Assembly: GCA_002347365.1 (NCBI GenBank)
Contig: DDWT01000020.1
Coordinates: 9,721 to 73,720, forward strand
Length of the DNA: 64,000 bases
Reading direction: 5' to 3'
Source: Actinobacteria bacterium UBA2279
GTDB taxonomy: Bacteria; Actinomycetota; Coriobacteriia; Anaerosomatales; Anaerosomataceae
The translations under genes and the position numbers were made by a program. This document shows, piece by piece, positions 17,664 to 26,289 of the stretch (positions are counted from its first letter, which is position 1; each line of letters begins with the position of its first letter). The notes under the pieces are model-generated. The model did no database searches and was not told the origin of the DNA. It saw nothing but the letters and a program-made list of their open reading frames with translations.

Positions 17664-18243
17664 GATCGCCGAGATAACACGCACGACCAGTGAGACCGAC
17701 ATCACCCTGCGCCTCGATCTTGACGGTGACGGCAGTGTTGCGGCTTCAACGGGCGTGCCGTTCTTCGATCATATGCTCGATGCGCTGGGACGTCACATGC
17801 GCGTCTCACTCGGGGTGGAGGCCACAGGGGACCTTGAGGTCGACGCCCACCACACCGTCGAGGACGTCGGCATCTGCCTGGGCTCCGCGCTGGCCGAGGC
17901 GTTGGGCGACAAGCACGGCATCCGCCGCTTCGGTTCGGCGGTCGTGCCCATGGACGAGGCGCTTGTGCTGGCGGCTGTAGACATCTCCGGCCGCGGACAG
18001 CTGCACTATGCCGTGGATGTGCCCATCGAGATCATCGGAACATTCGATACCACCCTGGCCAAGGAGTTCCTTGTGGCGTTCGCGGCCAACGCGGGCATCA
18101 CGCTGCACCTGCAGAAGCTGGCGGGGGACAACGCACACCACATCATCGAGGCCGCCTTCAAGGCCGTCGCCCGCGCGCTCTACGAGGCTGTCTCAACCGA
18201 TCCGCGTGTGAGCGGCGTGCCGTCCACGAAAGGCACCCTGTGA
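17656..18243 (+). CDS. hisB: imidazoleglycerol-phosphate dehydratase
   Basis: A 195-residue monofunctional HisB without the histidinol-phosphatase domain of enteric HisB. The metal-binding motifs are FFDHMLDALGRH, DAHHTVEDVGICLG and, near the end, GDNAHHIIEAAFKAVARAL. I begin at ATG 17656 (NRIAEITRTTSETD) because it matches the family start; the longer open frame lies inside hisC. No histidinol-phosphate phosphatase gene is visible in this window. Confidence 0.96.
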   Translation: MNRIAEITRTTSETDITLRLDLDGDGSVAASTGVPFFDHMLDALGRHMRVSLGVEATGDLEVDAHHTVEDVGICLGSALAEALGDKHGIRRFGSAVVPMDEALVLAAVDISGRGQLHYAVDVPIEIIGTFDTTLAKEFLVAFAANAGITLHLQKLAGDNAHHIIEAAFKAVARALYEAVSTDPRVSGVPSTKGTL

Positions 18244-18860
18244 TCGCGATCCTCGACTACCGTATGGGCAACCTTCGCAGCGTGCAGAAGGGTTTCGAGC
18301 ACGCCGGCGTCACCGACGTCTTGGTCACCGACGACCCGGCTGTCGTCTCGACGGCCGACGGCATCGTGCTGCCCGGCGTGGGCGCTTTCCGGGACGCTTC
18401 GGCCAACTTGAAGGAATCGGGGCTGTGGGAGCTTGTGATCGCGCGTGTGGCCGAGGGCGCACCGTTCCTGGGCATCTGCCTCGGAATGCAGCTTCTGGCT
18501 GATGCGGGACTCGAGGACGGCGAGTGGGAGGGTCTTGGCCTCGTGCCGGGCTCCTGCACCCGGCTTGCTGCCGGCGTGAAGATCCCGCACATAGGGTGGA
18601 ACACGGTGGCATACCCGCGTGAGTCTCGTCTGTTCGCCGGTATCCCGGCGGAAACGGCCTTCTACTTCGTGCATTCCTATCGTCTCGAACCGGCCGATCC
18701 ATCCTGTATTATCGGCCTTACGGAGTACGGTGTTCCGTTCGCGGCCGCCGTGCAGACCGGCTCCGCCTATGCGGTGCAGTTCCACCCGGAGAAATCCTCC
18801 GAGATGGGCTTGCGGCTGCTGGCGAACTTCGGTGACATCGTGAAGGAGACGCGCCCGTGA
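18240..18860 (+). CDS. hisH: imidazole glycerol phosphate synthase, glutamine amidotransferase subunit
   Basis: A 206-residue class I glutamine amidotransferase. It supplies ammonia through the HisF barrel for ring closure. The nucleophile sits in FLGICLGMQLL, and the His/Glu pair is in VQFHPEKSSEMGLRLLANF. The N-terminal start IAILDYRMGNLRSVQKGFEHAG is standard. GTG 18240 overlaps the hisB stop by four bases, and the 3' end overlaps hisA by four. Confidence 0.96.
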   Translation: MIAILDYRMGNLRSVQKGFEHAGVTDVLVTDDPAVVSTADGIVLPGVGAFRDASANLKESGLWELVIARVAEGAPFLGICLGMQLLADAGLEDGEWEGLGLVPGSCTRLAAGVKIPHIGWNTVAYPRESRLFAGIPAETAFYFVHSYRLEPADPSCIIGLTEYGVPFAAAVQTGSAYAVQFHPEKSSEMGLRLLANFGDIVKETRP

Positions 18861-19582
18861 TCATCTTCCCCGCGATCGACATTCTGGACGGCAAGGTAGT
18901 CAGACTGAGGCAGGGCCGGCTGGATTCTGTGACCGTCTACAACGACGATCCGGTCGACCAGGCGAAGCAATGGGCTGCGGCGGGTGCTGAGTGGATCCAC
19001 GTGGTGGATCTGGACGGCGCCGTCACCGGCGAACCGGTCAACCTGCCCATCATCGAGCGCATCGTAGACGAAGGAATACCCGTGCAGATGGGCGGCGGCA
19101 TTCGCTCGATGGCAATGCTCGAGCGCATCTGCAACGCCGGCGTGAAGCGCGCAGTCCTCGGCACCGCGCTTATCACCCAGCCGTCGCTGGTAGCCGAGGC
19201 CTGCGAGCGCTTCGAAGGTATCGTCGCCGGCGTTGATGCGCGCGATGGCAAGGTCGCTATCCAGGGATGGCGTGAGGGCACCGAGTACGGTGTTCTGGAG
19301 CTGATCCGCGAGCTCGAGATCCTCGGCGTCCGCCGTTTGGCTTACACCGACATCGCCCGGGACGGCTTGCAGACGGGCGTGAACTACGGCGCCTACCGGG
19401 CACTCGCGTCGCAGATCGATATCCCGATCATCGCCTCGGGCGGGGTCTGCTCGCTCGACGACATCATCGACCTCCTCACCATCGGCCCTCAGGTCGAGGG
19501 CGTGATCATCGGCCGCTCGCTCTACGAGGGCGTGTTCACGGTCGAAGACGCGCTTGCCGCCGCACGCGATGGGGTGTCCTGA
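18857..19582 (+). CDS. hisA: ProFAR isomerase
   Basis: A 241-residue TIM barrel that isomerises ProFAR to PRFAR. Strand-loop signatures are FPAIDILDGKVVRLRQG with the catalytic Asp, VDLDGAV, PVQMGGGIRSMAMLERI and YTDIARDGLQTGVN with the second catalytic Asp, ending in IIASGGVCSLDDI. In some actinobacteria one PriA enzyme does both HisA and TrpF work. Here a separate trpF exists at 30329, so this should be a dedicated HisA. It starts with GTG 18857 overlapping hisH. Confidence 0.94.
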   Translation: MIIFPAIDILDGKVVRLRQGRLDSVTVYNDDPVDQAKQWAAAGAEWIHVVDLDGAVTGEPVNLPIIERIVDEGIPVQMGGGIRSMAMLERICNAGVKRAVLGTALITQPSLVAEACERFEGIVAGVDARDGKVAIQGWREGTEYGVLELIRELEILGVRRLAYTDIARDGLQTGVNYGAYRALASQIDIPIIASGGVCSLDDIIDLLTIGPQVEGVIIGRSLYEGVFTVEDALAAARDGVS

Positions 19583-19585
19583 CCT

Positions 19586-20353
19586 GTGCTGACCAAGCGC
19601 GTCATCCCGTGCCTCGACGTACACGCAGGGCGTGTCGTCAAAGGCGTCAACTTCATCAACCTGCGGGATGCGGGCGACCCGGTCGAACTTGCGGCAGCCT
19701 ACGACAAAGAAGGCGCTGATGAGCTGGTGTTCCTCGACATCACCGCTACGCACGAGGAGCGTCCCCTCATGCTGGATGTGGCGCGCCGCAGTGCCGAGGA
19801 GGTGTTCATCCCGTACACCGTGGGTGGAGGCATGCGTTCGTCCGATGACATCAGGGCGATGCTCTCCGCGGGGTGCGACAAGATATCGATGAACTCCGCC
19901 GCAGTCAACGCGCCCGGTCTCATCACTCAGACGGCGCAGATCTACGGAGCGCAGTGTATCGTCGTGGCGATAGATGCGCGACGCGTGCCCGGGTCGAGCC
20001 CGGCCCGCTGGGAGGTGTTCGTCTCAGGAGGTCGCACGAACACGGGACTCGACACCCTTGGGTGGGCGGTAGAGGCCGAGAAGCGCGGCTCAGGTGAGAT
20101 CCTGCTTACGAGTATGGACTGCGACGGCACGAAAGACGGTTTCGACATCGACCTGACCCGCGCGATCACCCGCGCGGTGAACATCCCCGTGATCGCCAGC
20201 GGTGGCGCAGGGGAGCTGGACCACTTCGCAGAGGTGGTCATCGAGGCGGACGCGGATGCGGTCCTGGCTGCGAGCGTGTTCCACTTCGGGGAGTTTTCGA
20301 TCAGGCAGGTCAAACAGCACATGGCGGATGCGGGAATCGCGGTGAGACTGTAG
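19586..20353 (+). CDS. hisF: imidazole glycerol phosphate synthase, cyclase subunit
   Basis: A 255-residue TIM barrel that pairs with HisH and makes IGP plus AICAR. It has KRVIPCLDVHAGRVVKGVNF with catalytic Asp 11, FLDITATHEERP, PYTVGGGMRSSDDI, LLTSMDCDGTKDGFD with the second catalytic Asp, and IASGGAGELDHF. GTG 19586 lies three bases after the hisA stop. The stop directly abuts the next start with no spacer. Confidence 0.96.
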   Translation: MLTKRVIPCLDVHAGRVVKGVNFINLRDAGDPVELAAAYDKEGADELVFLDITATHEERPLMLDVARRSAEEVFIPYTVGGGMRSSDDIRAMLSAGCDKISMNSAAVNAPGLITQTAQIYGAQCIVVAIDARRVPGSSPARWEVFVSGGRTNTGLDTLGWAVEAEKRGSGEILLTSMDCDGTKDGFDIDLTRAITRAVNIPVIASGGAGELDHFAEVVIEADADAVLAASVFHFGEFSIRQVKQHMADAGIAVRL

Positions 20354-20770
20354 ATGCAGATATCGAATGGAAGGCGTAAGCCGTGGCCGGTCGTTGCGGC
20401 CGCGTTGGCGGGCTCGGTGCCGGCGCTTGTAGCCGCCTGGTTCATGTGGGCGATCAACGGCGGAGCACTCTCTGAGTTCGGCACGGTCGGGTTCGGCATC
20501 AGCATGCTCATCATCATCCTGTGGTGGCTCTGCGTGACCATCGGCGTCATGCGCGCGGCGCTCTTCGCCGATCGGATGTCCGCTGGTGTGCTGGCCGGGA
20601 TCTTCTCGGCGGTCGCTTTGGTCACGGCGTTGCTGCTTTCCCAGTCGCCGGCCCATCGGGCATCGACCATCAGCTCGCCGGGCGCCTGGCTTGGTGCGCT
20701 CGTCATCATCGCAGTCCCGTCCGTGATGGGTCTGCTGTTCGCCGAGAAGGAGTTGCGTCGACGTAGGTAG
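20354..20770 (+). CDS. small hypothetical membrane protein embedded in the his operon
   Basis: A 138-residue protein with four likely transmembrane helices (about residues 12-32, 43-65, 73-97 and 108-129) and basic ends (NGRRK and ELRRRR). I do not recognise a family. Its ATG follows the hisF stop without a spacer and hisI begins 25 bases after it, so it is co-transcribed with histidine genes. A transport or anchoring role is possible but unsupported. It may simply be an insertion tolerated within the operon. Confidence 0.7.
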   Translation: MQISNGRRKPWPVVAAALAGSVPALVAAWFMWAINGGALSEFGTVGFGISMLIIILWWLCVTIGVMRAALFADRMSAGVLAGIFSAVALVTALLLSQSPAHRASTISSPGAWLGALVIIAVPSVMGLLFAEKELRRRR

Positions 20771-20795
20771 GACCGCGGGGGAGAGAGGACGTCAC

Positions 20796-21173
20796 ATGGA
20801 GCTGGCGAAACTCACGTTCGACGAGCGCGGGCTGATCCCTGTCGTCGTCCAGCAGCACGACACGCTCGAAGTCCTTATGGTGGCCTGGATGGATGCCGAG
20901 GCGCTTGACCGGACGATCGAAAGTGGTCGGGCTTGGTACTGGAGCCGCTCGCGACAGGTGTATTGGATGAAGGGCGAGACCTCGGGGCATATCCAGGAGG
21001 TCAAGGAGATCCGCTACGACTGTGATGCCGACACGCTGCTGTTATTCGTCGACCAGGTCGGCGTCGCCTGCCACACAGGCGAGCGCACTTGCTTCTTCCG
21101 CTCGCTGTACCCGGTTGCCGACCGCGATGTGCCTGCGACGACCCACGATGGAGACAACATCCCGCTGTCATAG
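20796..21173 (+). CDS. hisI: phosphoribosyl-AMP cyclohydrolase
   Basis: A 125-residue stand-alone HisI. It hydrolyses PR-AMP to ProFAR and binds zinc and magnesium. Diagnostic segments are VVVQQHDTLEVLMVAWMD, WYWSRSRQVYWMKGETSGH, IRYDCDADTLLLFV with the metal-binding Cys and Asp residues, and GVACHTGERTCFFRSL with the two zinc cysteines. A ribosome site (GAGAGAGGA) precedes ATG 20796. HisE is encoded separately downstream rather than fused. Confidence 0.96.
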   Translation: MELAKLTFDERGLIPVVVQQHDTLEVLMVAWMDAEALDRTIESGRAWYWSRSRQVYWMKGETSGHIQEVKEIRYDCDADTLLLFVDQVGVACHTGERTCFFRSLYPVADRDVPATTHDGDNIPLS

Positions 21174-21190
21174 ACGAGGAGTGAGACTGT

Positions 21191-21526
21191 ATGACCGAGA
21201 TCGATCCGCTCGGCGCGCCCCAGCCGGTGAGCATCCCTGATCTGGGAGAGGTGCTTGCAGAGGTGTTCGACGTACTGGAGCAGCGCAAGCGCGACATGCC
21301 CGAGGACAGCTATACCGCCAAACTTCTGCTCGGCCCACAAGACAAGCTTCTGAAGAAGATCGCCGAGGAATCGGGCGAGGTCATCATCGCGGCTGCCGAG
21401 CGCAACGTGACACAGCTTCGCTACGAACTCGGCGACCTGCTCTATCACATGCTCGTGGTCATGGTGCGTGAGGGGATAACGCTCGACGACATGGCGGCCG
21501 AGATGGCCGACCGCAGGCGCAAGTAG
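21191..21526 (+). CDS. hisE: phosphoribosyl-ATP diphosphatase
   Basis: A 111-residue MazG-like all-alpha pyrophosphohydrolase that converts PR-ATP to PR-AMP. The metal-binding pattern is KKIAEESGEVIIAA followed by ELGDLLYHMLVVM. It has about 20 extra residues before the usual start of the fold. It follows hisI by 17 bases and is the last recognisable histidine gene. The next gene begins five bases later. Confidence 0.94.
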   Translation: MTEIDPLGAPQPVSIPDLGEVLAEVFDVLEQRKRDMPEDSYTAKLLLGPQDKLLKKIAEESGEVIIAAAERNVTQLRYELGDLLYHMLVVMVREGITLDDMAAEMADRRRK

Positions 21527-21531
21527 CACTC

Positions 21532-22662
21532 ATGGGACGCCCGTCAGGTATGACAGGGCTCACGTTGCCGCCCGGCGTACGCGCCGAGCGGATCGAGACG
21601 CTGTGGAAGCGCGTCGACGGGAACAGGGTCAGATTCGTCGCGTTCACGACTCTGTTCATCGGCATCGTGTCGCTGTTGATCAGCCTTGTGGTGGCGTTCG
21701 GCGCGGCGATCGCGTTCATCTGCGCTATCGCGGAGACAGGGCCGAATGCCGTTGTGGCGCTGCCGGCGCTGGCGGGAGGGTCGCTTCTGGTCTCTCTGTT
21801 GGCGACCACGCTGTGGGTGATCGTCCGTCTCTCGCGCTCGGAGCGATGGCTGGTGGGGCGACTTGGTGCTCGAATCACGACGAAGGGTGAGTTCGCGAGC
21901 GTCAAAGGCGTGCTCAAAGACATCACGCTCGCATCCGGATTCAAGCACTCACCGCCGCTGTACTTCATCGATACCAATCGGGTGAACGCATTCGCTCTCG
22001 GAAGATCGCACGGGCGGGCGATGCTCGGTGTCACCCGCGGCTTCGTTGAGCGTCTGCATCCGGAACAGCAGCGAGCGGTCTTCGCCAATCTCATGGCGCG
22101 CATCATCACCCTGGACACACTGTGGGCCACCGCGGTGTCGGCTTTGATGGGTCCCATCTGGGCGATGCGCGAGCGGGACCTTGTTCGCGATGACACCAAC
22201 CTGGTCCTCACGGACAACGCTCACGTGGCGGCGCCAATGCCTGTGGCGCAAGCGTCCTCAGCAAGCGGCGCTGCGTTCGCGGGGTTTGCCGTCTACGGCG
22301 TCGCGGTCATCGTCACCGAGCTGCTCGCCTGGTGGCACCAGAGGGCGGCATGGATGGCTGCCGAGAAGGCCGATGCCGAAGGCATGATGCTGCTCAAAGA
22401 TCCGCGCTCGATGCTCTCGGCACTCGAATACGTGCTCGACTGCAACAATCACGTACCTACGGCGGGTGACGCTTACTCGCAGCTGTTCTACTGCTGGGCC
22501 GGATTCGGGTTCGCTCCCGAGGACGACCCGGAGTACCGGCGGGTCGCTCACCTGCGCGAGGTGCTCGGTGCCGAAGGACTGGCCCAGAGGCCGGCACCCA
22601 ACCTGCCCGGATGGGCATGCCCGCCTCCGCCACCACGGATCGACGACAGAACGGGGGCGTGA
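21532..22662 (+). CDS. M48-peptidase-like membrane protein lacking the HExxH zinc motif
   Basis: A 376-residue protein with two N-terminal transmembrane segments (about residues 34-62 and 72-100). The layout then resembles HtpX/M48 proteases. LGARITTKGEFASVKGVLKDI and the strand PPLYFIDTNRVNAFALGR match the region before the M48 active site. Where HELxH is expected the sequence reads EQQRAVFANLMARI, with no zinc His pair. A later helix, AEKADAEGMMLLKDP, mimics the third-ligand segment. It therefore looks like a pseudo-peptidase. It starts five bases after hisE and six bases before a propeller protein. Its function is unknown; a scaffold or regulator of the membrane neighbour is a guess. Confidence 0.65.
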   Translation: MGRPSGMTGLTLPPGVRAERIETLWKRVDGNRVRFVAFTTLFIGIVSLLISLVVAFGAAIAFICAIAETGPNAVVALPALAGGSLLVSLLATTLWVIVRLSRSERWLVGRLGARITTKGEFASVKGVLKDITLASGFKHSPPLYFIDTNRVNAFALGRSHGRAMLGVTRGFVERLHPEQQRAVFANLMARIITLDTLWATAVSALMGPIWAMRERDLVRDDTNLVLTDNAHVAAPMPVAQASSASGAAFAGFAVYGVAVIVTELLAWWHQRAAWMAAEKADAEGMMLLKDPRSMLSALEYVLDCNNHVPTAGDAYSQLFYCWAGFGFAPEDDPEYRRVAHLREVLGAEGLAQRPAPNLPGWACPPPPPRIDDRTGA

Positions 22663-22668
22663 CGGAGA

Positions 22669-24426
22669 ATGAGCGCTGAGCGCGGGGGGCGGCGAGGCGT
22701 ACCAGTCAGACGGCGACGTGTGTCGGCCGGACGCATCGCGTGGGCGGTCGTCGGCGCGATCGTGATGGTCGGCGCTGCGGCGTTCATCGGGTTGCGAGTG
22801 ATGGATGTGGGCCCGGGTCTGCCGGCGATTCCTCACACGGAGATCCCCGACCTGGCATCCGTGCTTGAAACGGTCACGGTCACACTTCCCGAGCCCGTCG
22901 GCGCCGATCCCAACGCAGATGGCATCAAGATCGCCACGTTCCTGGGGGATGAGACGCGCCGCTACTACGGTGAGGGTCCGGTTCCTACCAAGCTCGAAGT
23001 CATCTGGAAGGCCAAGATCGGTGGCGGGACGACCGGCGGCACCGGCAAGGCGCCAGCCAGCACTAGCGGGACCGCGACGGCTCCGACAAGCGGTCTTGTG
23101 ACCTGGTATGGCACCGGCTGGACGGGGCAGCCTGCGCTCGTGCGCGAGAACGGCAAGCTCTACCTGCTGGTGGGCGGATTCGATCACAACCTGCGCAAGA
23201 TCGACGCCGAGACCGGCGAGACGCTGTGGAAGTACGAGTTCCCTGATGTCATCAAGGGGAGTCCTACCGTCTTCGCTGACCCGTCCGCGCCTGGCGATTT
23301 CGGCCGCTACACTGTGATGGTGGGCTCGAGGCGCGGGTTTCCCAGCAGCATCTCGGCACCTGACTTCGCGCCATTCCGCGCAGTGGATTACATGACCGGC
23401 AAAGAGCTGTGGCGGCTGCCCGTTCCGCACACCAAGAGCTACAGTCGCGACGCTGACGGCAGCGGTTTCGTGCTCGGCGGCAAGGCGTATGTGGGCGTTG
23501 AGTCCGGCGACATGTACATCCTCGACCCGTTCTCAACCGAATCCTGGAAGAGCTGGCAGAAGCCCAAGGCGCTTGCGCACCAGCTGCTGCTCGGCGATTC
23601 GCGGGCATCCAGCCACGGCGGCAACCTCGTGCTCGAGGCGTCGCCTGCTCTGATCGGCGACCGCGTGTACGTCGCTTCAGGTTCCGGGCATGTGTACGGC
23701 ATGAACAAAGAGACACTCGAGGTGGAGTGGGACTTCTTCACCGGCTCCGACCTCGATGGAACGACTGTCGCCACCACTGACGGCTACCTCATCGTCGAGG
23801 TCGAGAAGCAGTACATCAAGGGTCATGGCGGTGTGTACAAACTGGATCCGTCCAAGCCCGCGGCCGAATCGGTCGTGTGGTACTACCCGACGGGAGACCG
23901 CAACTTCGCCGACTGGCTCGGCGGCGTCATCGGCTCATCGAGCGTGAATGACTCCTACAACCCCGGCAATCAGATGCCAGGTCTGGTCGCATTCACGGCG
24001 ATCGACGGCAACTTCTACGTGGTCGCCAAAGACGATCTAGCCTCCACGACGGTACCTGGCCCCAACCTGGAGCCCAACCTGCCCACGCCGGTGATGGTGT
24101 TCAAAGACAGCATCGGCGGGGCGATATCGACACCGATCATCGTCGGGGACCGCATTGTCGCATGCGGCTACGATGCCACCGTCCACGTCTACCAGATCAC
24201 CGCGTCGACCGATGTCGCGACCGAAGGCGTGCTGCTGCACAACAAAGCCGGGGTCGCCTACAAGGTGAGCATCGCCGAGGCCGCCTCCTTCAAGGCGGGA
24301 GGTACCTATGAGTCCACGCCGATCGTGTGGCAGGGCCGCATCTATGTCGGCGCTCGCGATGGCTACCTGTACTGTATCGGCGATCCCGACTACGTACCGG
24401 GTGTGGAAGCGCCGACGGTACCTTAG
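22669..24426 (+). CDS. membrane-anchored PQQ-type beta-propeller repeat protein
   Basis: A 585-residue protein with one N-terminal transmembrane helix (about residues 25-45, after an Arg-rich start) and a large extracytoplasmic part. From about residue 140 it carries PQQ/WD-like blades: LYLLVGGFDHNLRKIDAETGETLWKY-type strands, later VDYMTGKELWRLPV, VYVASGSGHVYGMNKE and IYVGARDGYLYCIGD. A Gly/Thr/Ser-rich linker (residues 122-143) follows the stalk. No dehydrogenase active-site motif is seen, so binding or scaffolding is more likely than PQQ catalysis. It sits after the pseudo-M48 gene and before the T-box leader of the trp operon. Confidence 0.82.
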   Translation: MSAERGGRRGVPVRRRRVSAGRIAWAVVGAIVMVGAAAFIGLRVMDVGPGLPAIPHTEIPDLASVLETVTVTLPEPVGADPNADGIKIATFLGDETRRYYGEGPVPTKLEVIWKAKIGGGTTGGTGKAPASTSGTATAPTSGLVTWYGTGWTGQPALVRENGKLYLLVGGFDHNLRKIDAETGETLWKYEFPDVIKGSPTVFADPSAPGDFGRYTVMVGSRRGFPSSISAPDFAPFRAVDYMTGKELWRLPVPHTKSYSRDADGSGFVLGGKAYVGVESGDMYILDPFSTESWKSWQKPKALAHQLLLGDSRASSHGGNLVLEASPALIGDRVYVASGSGHVYGMNKETLEVEWDFFTGSDLDGTTVATTDGYLIVEVEKQYIKGHGGVYKLDPSKPAAESVVWYYPTGDRNFADWLGGVIGSSSVNDSYNPGNQMPGLVAFTAIDGNFYVVAKDDLASTTVPGPNLEPNLPTPVMVFKDSIGGAISTPIIVGDRIVACGYDATVHVYQITASTDVATEGVLLHNKAGVAYKVSIAEAASFKAGGTYESTPIVWQGRIYVGARDGYLYCIGDPDYVPGVEAPTVP

Positions 24427-24439
24427 GCTACGGCATGCC

Positions 24440-24469
24440 TTGCACCTCGCACGGTGAGGGTGCTAGAGT
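24440..24469 (+). promoter_or_regulatory. promoter of the trp operon
   Basis: TTGCAC (24440-24445) and TAGAGT (24464-24469) are separated by 18 bases, a reasonable vegetative promoter. It is placed just upstream of the T-box leader, giving a transcription start near 24476. Confidence 0.5.
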
Positions 24470-24476
24470 GTCTCCC

Positions 24477-24769
24477 AATCGAAGACACGGCCTGTGAAGA
24501 GGACGAGTACTTCGAACGTGAAGCATAGAGAGCCGGTGTTGGTGGAAATCCGGCGTGAACGTTCGGACGAATGGACCTCGGAGGCTCCGGGACAACGGCA
24601 AGCGCCTATTAGTCCCGGCGGACACCCACCGATACAAGGGACCGGATATCGGAGCTGAAGCAAGTTCCCGTATTGCAGGACTAAGTGGGCCCGGGGCAGT
24701 TGCGGGTCAACAAGGGTGGTACCGCGAGAAGACCTCTCGTCCCTTGAGGATGAGGGGCTTTTGTCTTTT
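24477..24769 (+). promoter_or_regulatory. T-box riboswitch (tRNA-Trp sensing) of the trp operon
   Basis: The 5' leader has all the usual T-box parts. Stem I contains an AGTA loop-E element near 24507 and the distal GGTGGAAA loop near 24541. The specifier loop reads GAATGGACC, giving the specifier TGG at 24572-24574, a Trp codon. The T-box sequence AGGGTGGTACCGCG lies at 24713-24726 and includes the tRNA 3'-end-binding TGGT. An intrinsic terminator follows. Uncharged tRNA-Trp should stabilise the antiterminator and switch on trpE and the genes behind it. The assignment rests on direct reading of the conserved elements. Confidence 0.93.
24733..24766 (+). terminator. T-box terminator before trpE
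   Basis: CCTCTCGTCC pairs with GGATGAGGGG (ten pairs, some G-U) across a short CTTGA loop and is followed by a T-rich run (TTTTGTCTTTT). This is the regulated intrinsic terminator of the T-box leader. Confidence 0.85.
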
Positions 24770-24795
24770 CCAGGGCCAGAAACGGAGTTGCGAGA

Positions 24796-26289
24796 GTGAT
24801 ACTGCCGAGCATGGAGGAGTTCATCGCACTAGCCGTCGACCACGACGTGGTCCCGGTCGCGCGAGAGCTCTACGCTGACCTCTCCACACCTATCAGCGCA
24901 TTCCTTTCGCTGGCCGAGGGCGCTGACTACGCCTATCTGCTCGAGTCTGTCGTGGGTGGGGAGCGGCTGGGCCGCTACTCCTTCCTCGGCATCGGTGCGA
25001 GTGAAGTCATCTCGGCAAGCGGGGGGTTGACCACGATCACCGAACGCGGTCATGCCCGCACGGTCCCCGCGCCGGACCCGCTGCGACCGGTAGCCGAGCA
25101 CCTCTCGGCGGGCACGGTGGCGCGCGTGAAGGGTCTGCCGCGCTTCGTCGGCGGCGCGGTGGGCTACGTGGGCTACGAGGTCGCGTCCGGCTTCGAGAAG
25201 GTCCCGCGGCACGAGAATGACGAGCTGGACGTGCCGGACCTCGCATTCATGTTCACCGACGTCATCGTCGCGTTCGATCACGCCCGCCGCATCATGCAGG
25301 TGATCGCGCCTGTGCGGCCGGGCTCTGAGCCGGCAGAGGCGTACGAGAAGGGTGTCGCGCGAATCGATGCTGTGCTCGAGCGTCTGGCCGAAGGACCTGC
25401 GGGGGCGCAACTCGGCCGCGTGGGAGTGTCCGCGCCGGTGCCGCTGAAGCAACACACGTCGCACGACGACTTCATCGCGCAGGTGCAGGCCGCCAAGGAG
25501 CATATCGCGGCAGGCGACGTATTCCAGATCGTGCTCTCGCAGCGCTTCTCGGCACCCTTCGAGGGTGACGGCATCGACCTGTATCGCGTCTTGCGAGCGG
25601 TCAATCCGAGCCCGTACATGTTCTACATCCGTACGCCCGAGGTGACGCTTGTTGGTTCGAGCCCCGAGCCGCTGGTGCGTGTGGAGGGTGACCAGGCACT
25701 CACCCGTCCGCTGGCGGGCACACGACCGCGAGGTGCTGATATCGCCGAGGACGGCCGGCTGCGTGCCGACTTGCTCGCCGACGAGAAGGAGCGCGCCGAA
25801 CACGTCATGCTGGTCGACCTGGGGCGCAACGACCTCGGCAGGGTGTGCAAGCCCGGCACCGTGCGGGTGGACGAGCTCATGGAGGTCGAGAACTACAGCC
25901 ACGTCATGCACATCGTCAGCAACGTGACGGGCACGCTGGCCGACGGCAACGACGCCTTCGACGCTCTGCGCGCCACATTCCCCGCCGGTACGGTGAGCGG
26001 TGCTCCCAAGATCCGCGCGATGCAGATCATCCGCGAGCTCGAGCCGGCTGCCCGCGGGCCGTATGCGGGAACGGTCGGCTATATCGGCGTGGATGGTGCG
26101 ATGGACATGTGCATCACCATCCGCACCGTCATGATCACGGGCGGCATGGCGTATCTGCAGTCCGGTGCCGGCATCGTGGCCGACAGCGATCCGGAGAGCG
26201 AGTACGAGGAGACGCTGCATAAAGCGCGGGCGCTGCATCATGCGCTCGAGCTCGCCGCGGGTATGAGCACCGGGGAGGTCGCGTCATGA
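24796..26289 (+). CDS. trpE: anthranilate synthase component I
   Basis: A 497-residue chorismate-utilising enzyme. The N-terminal feedback-site region has LLESVVGGERLGRYSFLG. The catalytic half has YKEHIAAGDVFQIVLSQRF-like residues (AKEHIAAGDVFQIVLSQRF), NPSPYMFYIR, TRPLAGTRPRG, HVMLVDLGRNDLGRV and FPAGTVSGAPKIRAM. With the TrpG domain downstream it converts chorismate to anthranilate. The LLES motif suggests normal tryptophan feedback inhibition. GTG 24796 is the called start, and ATG 24811 is an alternative. It overlaps trpGD by four bases. Confidence 0.96.
   Translation: MILPSMEEFIALAVDHDVVPVARELYADLSTPISAFLSLAEGADYAYLLESVVGGERLGRYSFLGIGASEVISASGGLTTITERGHARTVPAPDPLRPVAEHLSAGTVARVKGLPRFVGGAVGYVGYEVASGFEKVPRHENDELDVPDLAFMFTDVIVAFDHARRIMQVIAPVRPGSEPAEAYEKGVARIDAVLERLAEGPAGAQLGRVGVSAPVPLKQHTSHDDFIAQVQAAKEHIAAGDVFQIVLSQRFSAPFEGDGIDLYRVLRAVNPSPYMFYIRTPEVTLVGSSPEPLVRVEGDQALTRPLAGTRPRGADIAEDGRLRADLLADEKERAEHVMLVDLGRNDLGRVCKPGTVRVDELMEVENYSHVMHIVSNVTGTLADGNDAFDALRATFPAGTVSGAPKIRAMQIIRELEPAARGPYAGTVGYIGVDGAMDMCITIRTVMITGGMAYLQSGAGIVADSDPESEYEETLHKARALHHALELAAGMSTGEVAS

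Noticed and set aside
24829..26241. 470-codon open frame on the minus strand within trpE
   Set aside because: It is fully antisense to trpE; its composition is a codon-bias artefact.
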